From NCBI GenBank assembly GCA_003537645.1, contig DPRM01000045.1:57120-64376 (forward strand): a DNA stretch of 7,257 nucleotides, in the 5' to 3' direction. Under the pieces are notes generated by a model. That model did no database searches. It had not been told where the DNA came from and worked only from the letters and a program-made list of their open reading frames with translations. The position numbers and the translations under genes were made by a program. The stretch is from Prolixibacteraceae bacterium. Its GTDB lineage: Bacteria > Bacteroidota > Bacteroidia > Bacteroidales > Prolixibacteraceae. Below, one piece after another: positions 5,177 through 7,257 of the stretch (positions within the stretch are counted from its first letter, which is position 1; every line of letters starts with the position of its first letter).

Positions 5177-6568
5177 GGTAATAAGTTTTTCGTTTGTATT
5201 ATAAATTGTTTCTTTTCTATTTAAATATGCTTTAAGAATTGCCGCACGGATTCGGTTTACGTGCTGTTCTGCACGTATGCGCCGGATGCATTGCTGTTGA
5301 AGCGTGTCGGGATACTTAGTTCCGTCGAGGATGCTTTCAATTACTTTACTCGCAAGATTAGGAGGAACATTGTCAACTTTGAATTCAAAAGAGACATGAG
5401 AGAGCAAATTGAATAAGGAGAAATATTCCTTCTCATCATTTTTGCTTCGAACAATTTCCAAATCTTCAAAGTGTTTTGCAATGTTCGTTGCAAAGTCAGC
5501 AACCCTACCCGTTTTCCAAAAACGAATGGAAATTCGGGCAGCATTTGGAGCTAATCCCAGAATGTAAAATGGTGTATCACCCTCGGTATTTAATTTCCCT
5601 GTGTGAATGGATTCAAACAGAGCTTTTACTTCTCTTATATTTTGATCGGGATCATCTTTCGGGGGTGCAGAGAAAAAGAAGGAAAAGTGATTTTCAAAAT
5701 CCGCATCCTTTTGAGCCCAAAAAACAACCGAAGTATCAGCAATTTTGAATTTGTTCTTCGAATCCCTTCCAAGCAAAACATTCAGCGCAGTTGTGTAGGC
5801 ATCTTCAGCTTTTTTTGAAATTGGGGCATTCATTCCTTGTTCTTTGTAATACGAGTCATACCCTGAATTTCGTTGAAAACCAACTAATTTCGCGCCGCTT
5901 TTCCCGCCTGGAATTGAAGTTACTGAATGAAGAACAGCAATAGGCAATCTTTCTCCTGTGATCAAACAGATACCATCGGCAGATTTTATTTGTTCTTCAC
6001 TGTCAGGTTCGGTTTTGGCCTCAACCTCCATTAACAGGTCTTCATGTTCGGCTACAATATTCACTTCACCAGCAATTCGAAATGAAAGATTGCATCCGGG
6101 AATCTTATAGCATTCTTTCCAGTTCTCATGTTCAAGGATTTTTTGAATTGATTCATTTTGTTCAAAAAACTTGTTAACTGATTCAAATTGTTTGTTTTCA
6201 GTGTATTTCTCTGAAAGTTGTTTTACCTGCGCAACAAAAGTATTGTTCTGCTTCTTTGCGTCTTCTTTTGCTTTATCAGTTTCATCTTTAGGTTGGCCAA
6301 GAACATAACCCCAATGATCCCAAAAGACATTAGCCGTTTCAGAGGCTTTGGAACCGGTTCTGCTTTTTGTTTTTATTACCAAAAATGATTTTGCCCGTTT
6401 CTGTTTGCCTTCTCCCGCACGGGTATCTTCCAGATTAATGAAGTTGCCTTCGCTATCGATCACAATTATGAAGGGAATATCTTTTCTTTCAAAACCTCTG
6501 GGTGCAATATTGCTATCGGGGTCGGCAGCTTTGCGCTGGTAATAGTCGTACAGTGCTTGAAGAATCAT
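4811..6568 (-). CDS. cas8c: Cas8c (Csd1) large subunit of type I-C Cascade
   Basis: Cas8c is the large subunit that recognises the PAM and opens target DNA in Cascade/I-C. The 585-residue length is normal for Csd1. Family blocks visible are MILQALYDYYQR at the start, ICLITGE (200-206), GGKSGAKLVGFQ (221-232), SYYKEQGMNAPISKKAEDAYTTALNVLL (239-266), TSVVFWA (279-285), FYILGLAPNAARISIRFW (334-351) and GYLCGRLFAVLEKIQ (475-489). The ATG (6566-6568) overlaps the cas5c stop as ATGA, so translation is probably coupled, and AGGAGG lies 7 nt upstream inside cas5c. The C-terminal 121 residues probably also serve as a separate small subunit through an internal start. I see no truncation. Cas7c follows after 18 bp. 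Confidence 0.96.
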   Translation of the reverse strand: MILQALYDYYQRKAADPDSNIAPRGFERKDIPFIIVIDSEGNFINLEDTRAGEGKQKRAKSFLVIKTKSRTGSKASETANVFWDHWGYVLGQPKDETDKAKEDAKKQNNTFVAQVKQLSEKYTENKQFESVNKFFEQNESIQKILEHENWKECYKIPGCNLSFRIAGEVNIVAEHEDLLMEVEAKTEPDSEEQIKSADGICLITGERLPIAVLHSVTSIPGGKSGAKLVGFQRNSGYDSYYKEQGMNAPISKKAEDAYTTALNVLLGRDSKNKFKIADTSVVFWAQKDADFENHFSFFFSAPPKDDPDQNIREVKALFESIHTGKLNTEGDTPFYILGLAPNAARISIRFWKTGRVADFATNIAKHFEDLEIVRSKNDEKEYFSLFNLLSHVSFEFKVDNVPPNLASKVIESILDGTKYPDTLQQQCIRRIRAEQHVNRIRAAILKAYLNRKETIYNTNEKLITMSLDLENKNQGYLCGRLFAVLEKIQEDAQPGINTTIKDRYYGAASSTPITVFGRLLNLSNHHLAKLGGGSKTYYEKMIQEVMAGVDSNGLPAHLSLDDQSRFAIGYYHQRQDLFTKKEKNN

Positions 6569-7257
6569 CGGCGTACCTCCTCACTATCAATTGGTGGAAC
6601 TTCAATTACTCCGTGATTAAGCTGACCCCTGAAAAACATGGGCTTCGGGTCTTTCTCATCGGTAAAATCCATATCGTAAAGCATAAAGCCCAAATCGCGT
6701 GTTTCATCAATTGGGCGTTGTTCTTCGTTTTCAGGTGCTTCAATTAATCTGAAATTGCATGAAAATTCCCTGCACCCCAAATAAGGTTGGTTGAAACATT
6801 GTCCTTTACGCGCCCGGCGTTCGAACATAGCGCTGTACTTACCCGGGTTTTCAGTGCTTTGGAGAATCGCCTCTTCCTCCTGATCTTTAAGCGTATCAGG
6901 TGTTTCATTGATCTTGCGGTTTTTCGGATTGATAAACTCCATTTCGGCATAAAGGCGGTAGGCCACATCGCGCAAGAACAAACCAGCACGTTGCTGACGG
7001 TCTTCCTCAATGAAAATCTGCTTAGATTGAGGACTCATCAATTTGCCAACTTCATTTCGGCGAACAGAAATCCAACGGATTGGATTAAGCACTTCTATCT
7101 TTTTCACCTTCCATTGAATGGCTGGTTTCCAAAAAATTGCTTCGAACACCGCCCGTGCTGCCGACGGGGTGATTACATCGTAACTTACCCGCTCCACCTT
7201 CATTTCGGGTCGGGTAAAACAAGCGTAATCGCCCCATACTTCAATGCAAAATTGTTT
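6565..7257 (-). CDS. cas5c: Cas5c (Cas5d) pre-crRNA endonuclease, 5' end outside the window
   Basis: Cas5c replaces Cas6 in type I-C: it cuts the repeat hairpin in pre-crRNA and then caps the crRNA 5' handle in Cascade. The window holds 230 codons plus the stop. An ATG at 7201-7203 is not the start: the frame continues to the right edge with KQFCIEVWGDYACFTRPE, the conserved first strand of the family, so only a few N-terminal residues are missing. Numbered from the edge, the blocks are ERVSYDVITPSAARAVFEAIFWKPA (22-46), NPIRWISVRRNEV (58-70), RDVAYRLYAEMEF (96-108) and the signature YSAMFERRARKGQCFNQPYLGCREF (141-165). The stop overlaps the cas8c start (ATGA). It is probably the second gene of the operon after cas3, which is not in view. 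Confidence 0.96.
   Translation of the reverse strand, partial: KQFCIEVWGDYACFTRPEMKVERVSYDVITPSAARAVFEAIFWKPAIQWKVKKIEVLNPIRWISVRRNEVGKLMSPQSKQIFIEEDRQQRAGLFLRDVAYRLYAEMEFINPKNRKINETPDTLKDQEEEAILQSTENPGKYSAMFERRARKGQCFNQPYLGCREFSCNFRLIEAPENEEQRPIDETRDLGFMLYDMDFTDEKDPKPMFFRGQLNHGVIEVPPIDSEEVRR
6576..6581 (-). promoter_or_regulatory. Shine-Dalgarno site of cas8c within cas5c
   Basis: AGGAGG on the minus strand lies 7 nt before the cas8c ATG and is formed by codons near the end of cas5c (Glu-Glu-Val). With the ATGA overlap it supports translational coupling of cas5c and cas8c. The bases are also coding, so part of the match may be incidental. Confidence 0.6.

Noticed and set aside
7201..7203. 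Start of cas5c at the ATG at 7201-7203
   Set aside because: Conserved Cas5c sequence continues in frame to the right edge, so the real start is outside the window.

Overview
The window carries most of a type I-C CRISPR-Cas locus, with genes and array all transcribed on the minus strand (right to left). In transcription order it holds cas5c (5' end cut by the right edge), cas8c with a probable internal cas11c start, cas7c, a REP-associated tyrosine transposase (RAYT) gene, cas4, cas1, cas2, a leader of about 170 bp, and a CRISPR array that runs off the left edge. A cas3 gene would normally sit upstream of cas5c, beyond position 7257, and cannot be judged here.

The organism looks like a member of the Bacteroidota. 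Supporting signs are A/T-rich translation starts without a Shine-Dalgarno sequence at cas1, cas2, cas4 and the RAYT gene, an AT-leaning base composition, and a RAYT protein whose wording resembles Bacteroidota relatives as I remember them. This assignment is an inference, not a database result.

Region by region: 1-493 is a type I-C array with one clipped and seven complete identical 33-nt repeats and seven spacers of 33-36 nt. 494-663 is the leader. 664-2000 holds cas2 and cas1. 2077-2766 holds cas4. 2856-3521 holds the RAYT gene. 3674-6568 holds cas7c and cas8c, and 6565-7257 holds the 3' part of cas5c.

The unusual feature is a family of about 31-33 bp imperfect palindromes (REP-like) with a GCGACT/AGTCGC-type stem. 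They fill the cas7c-RAYT, RAYT-cas4 and cas4-cas1 junctions, and two lie in frame inside the RAYT gene. The effector genes (cas5c-cas8c-cas7c) are tightly packed and free of these palindromes, as is the cas1-cas2 junction. A RAYT/REP cluster has therefore colonised the boundary between the interference and adaptation halves of the operon.

Functional logic from family knowledge: Cas5c cuts the pre-crRNA at the repeat hairpin. Cas5c, Cas8c, Cas11c and Cas7c form Cascade/I-C. Cas4, Cas1 and Cas2 select, trim and integrate new spacers at the leader end (position 493/494). The RAYT is not a known CRISPR component; whether its hairpins affect cas4-cas1-cas2 expression is the main open question.
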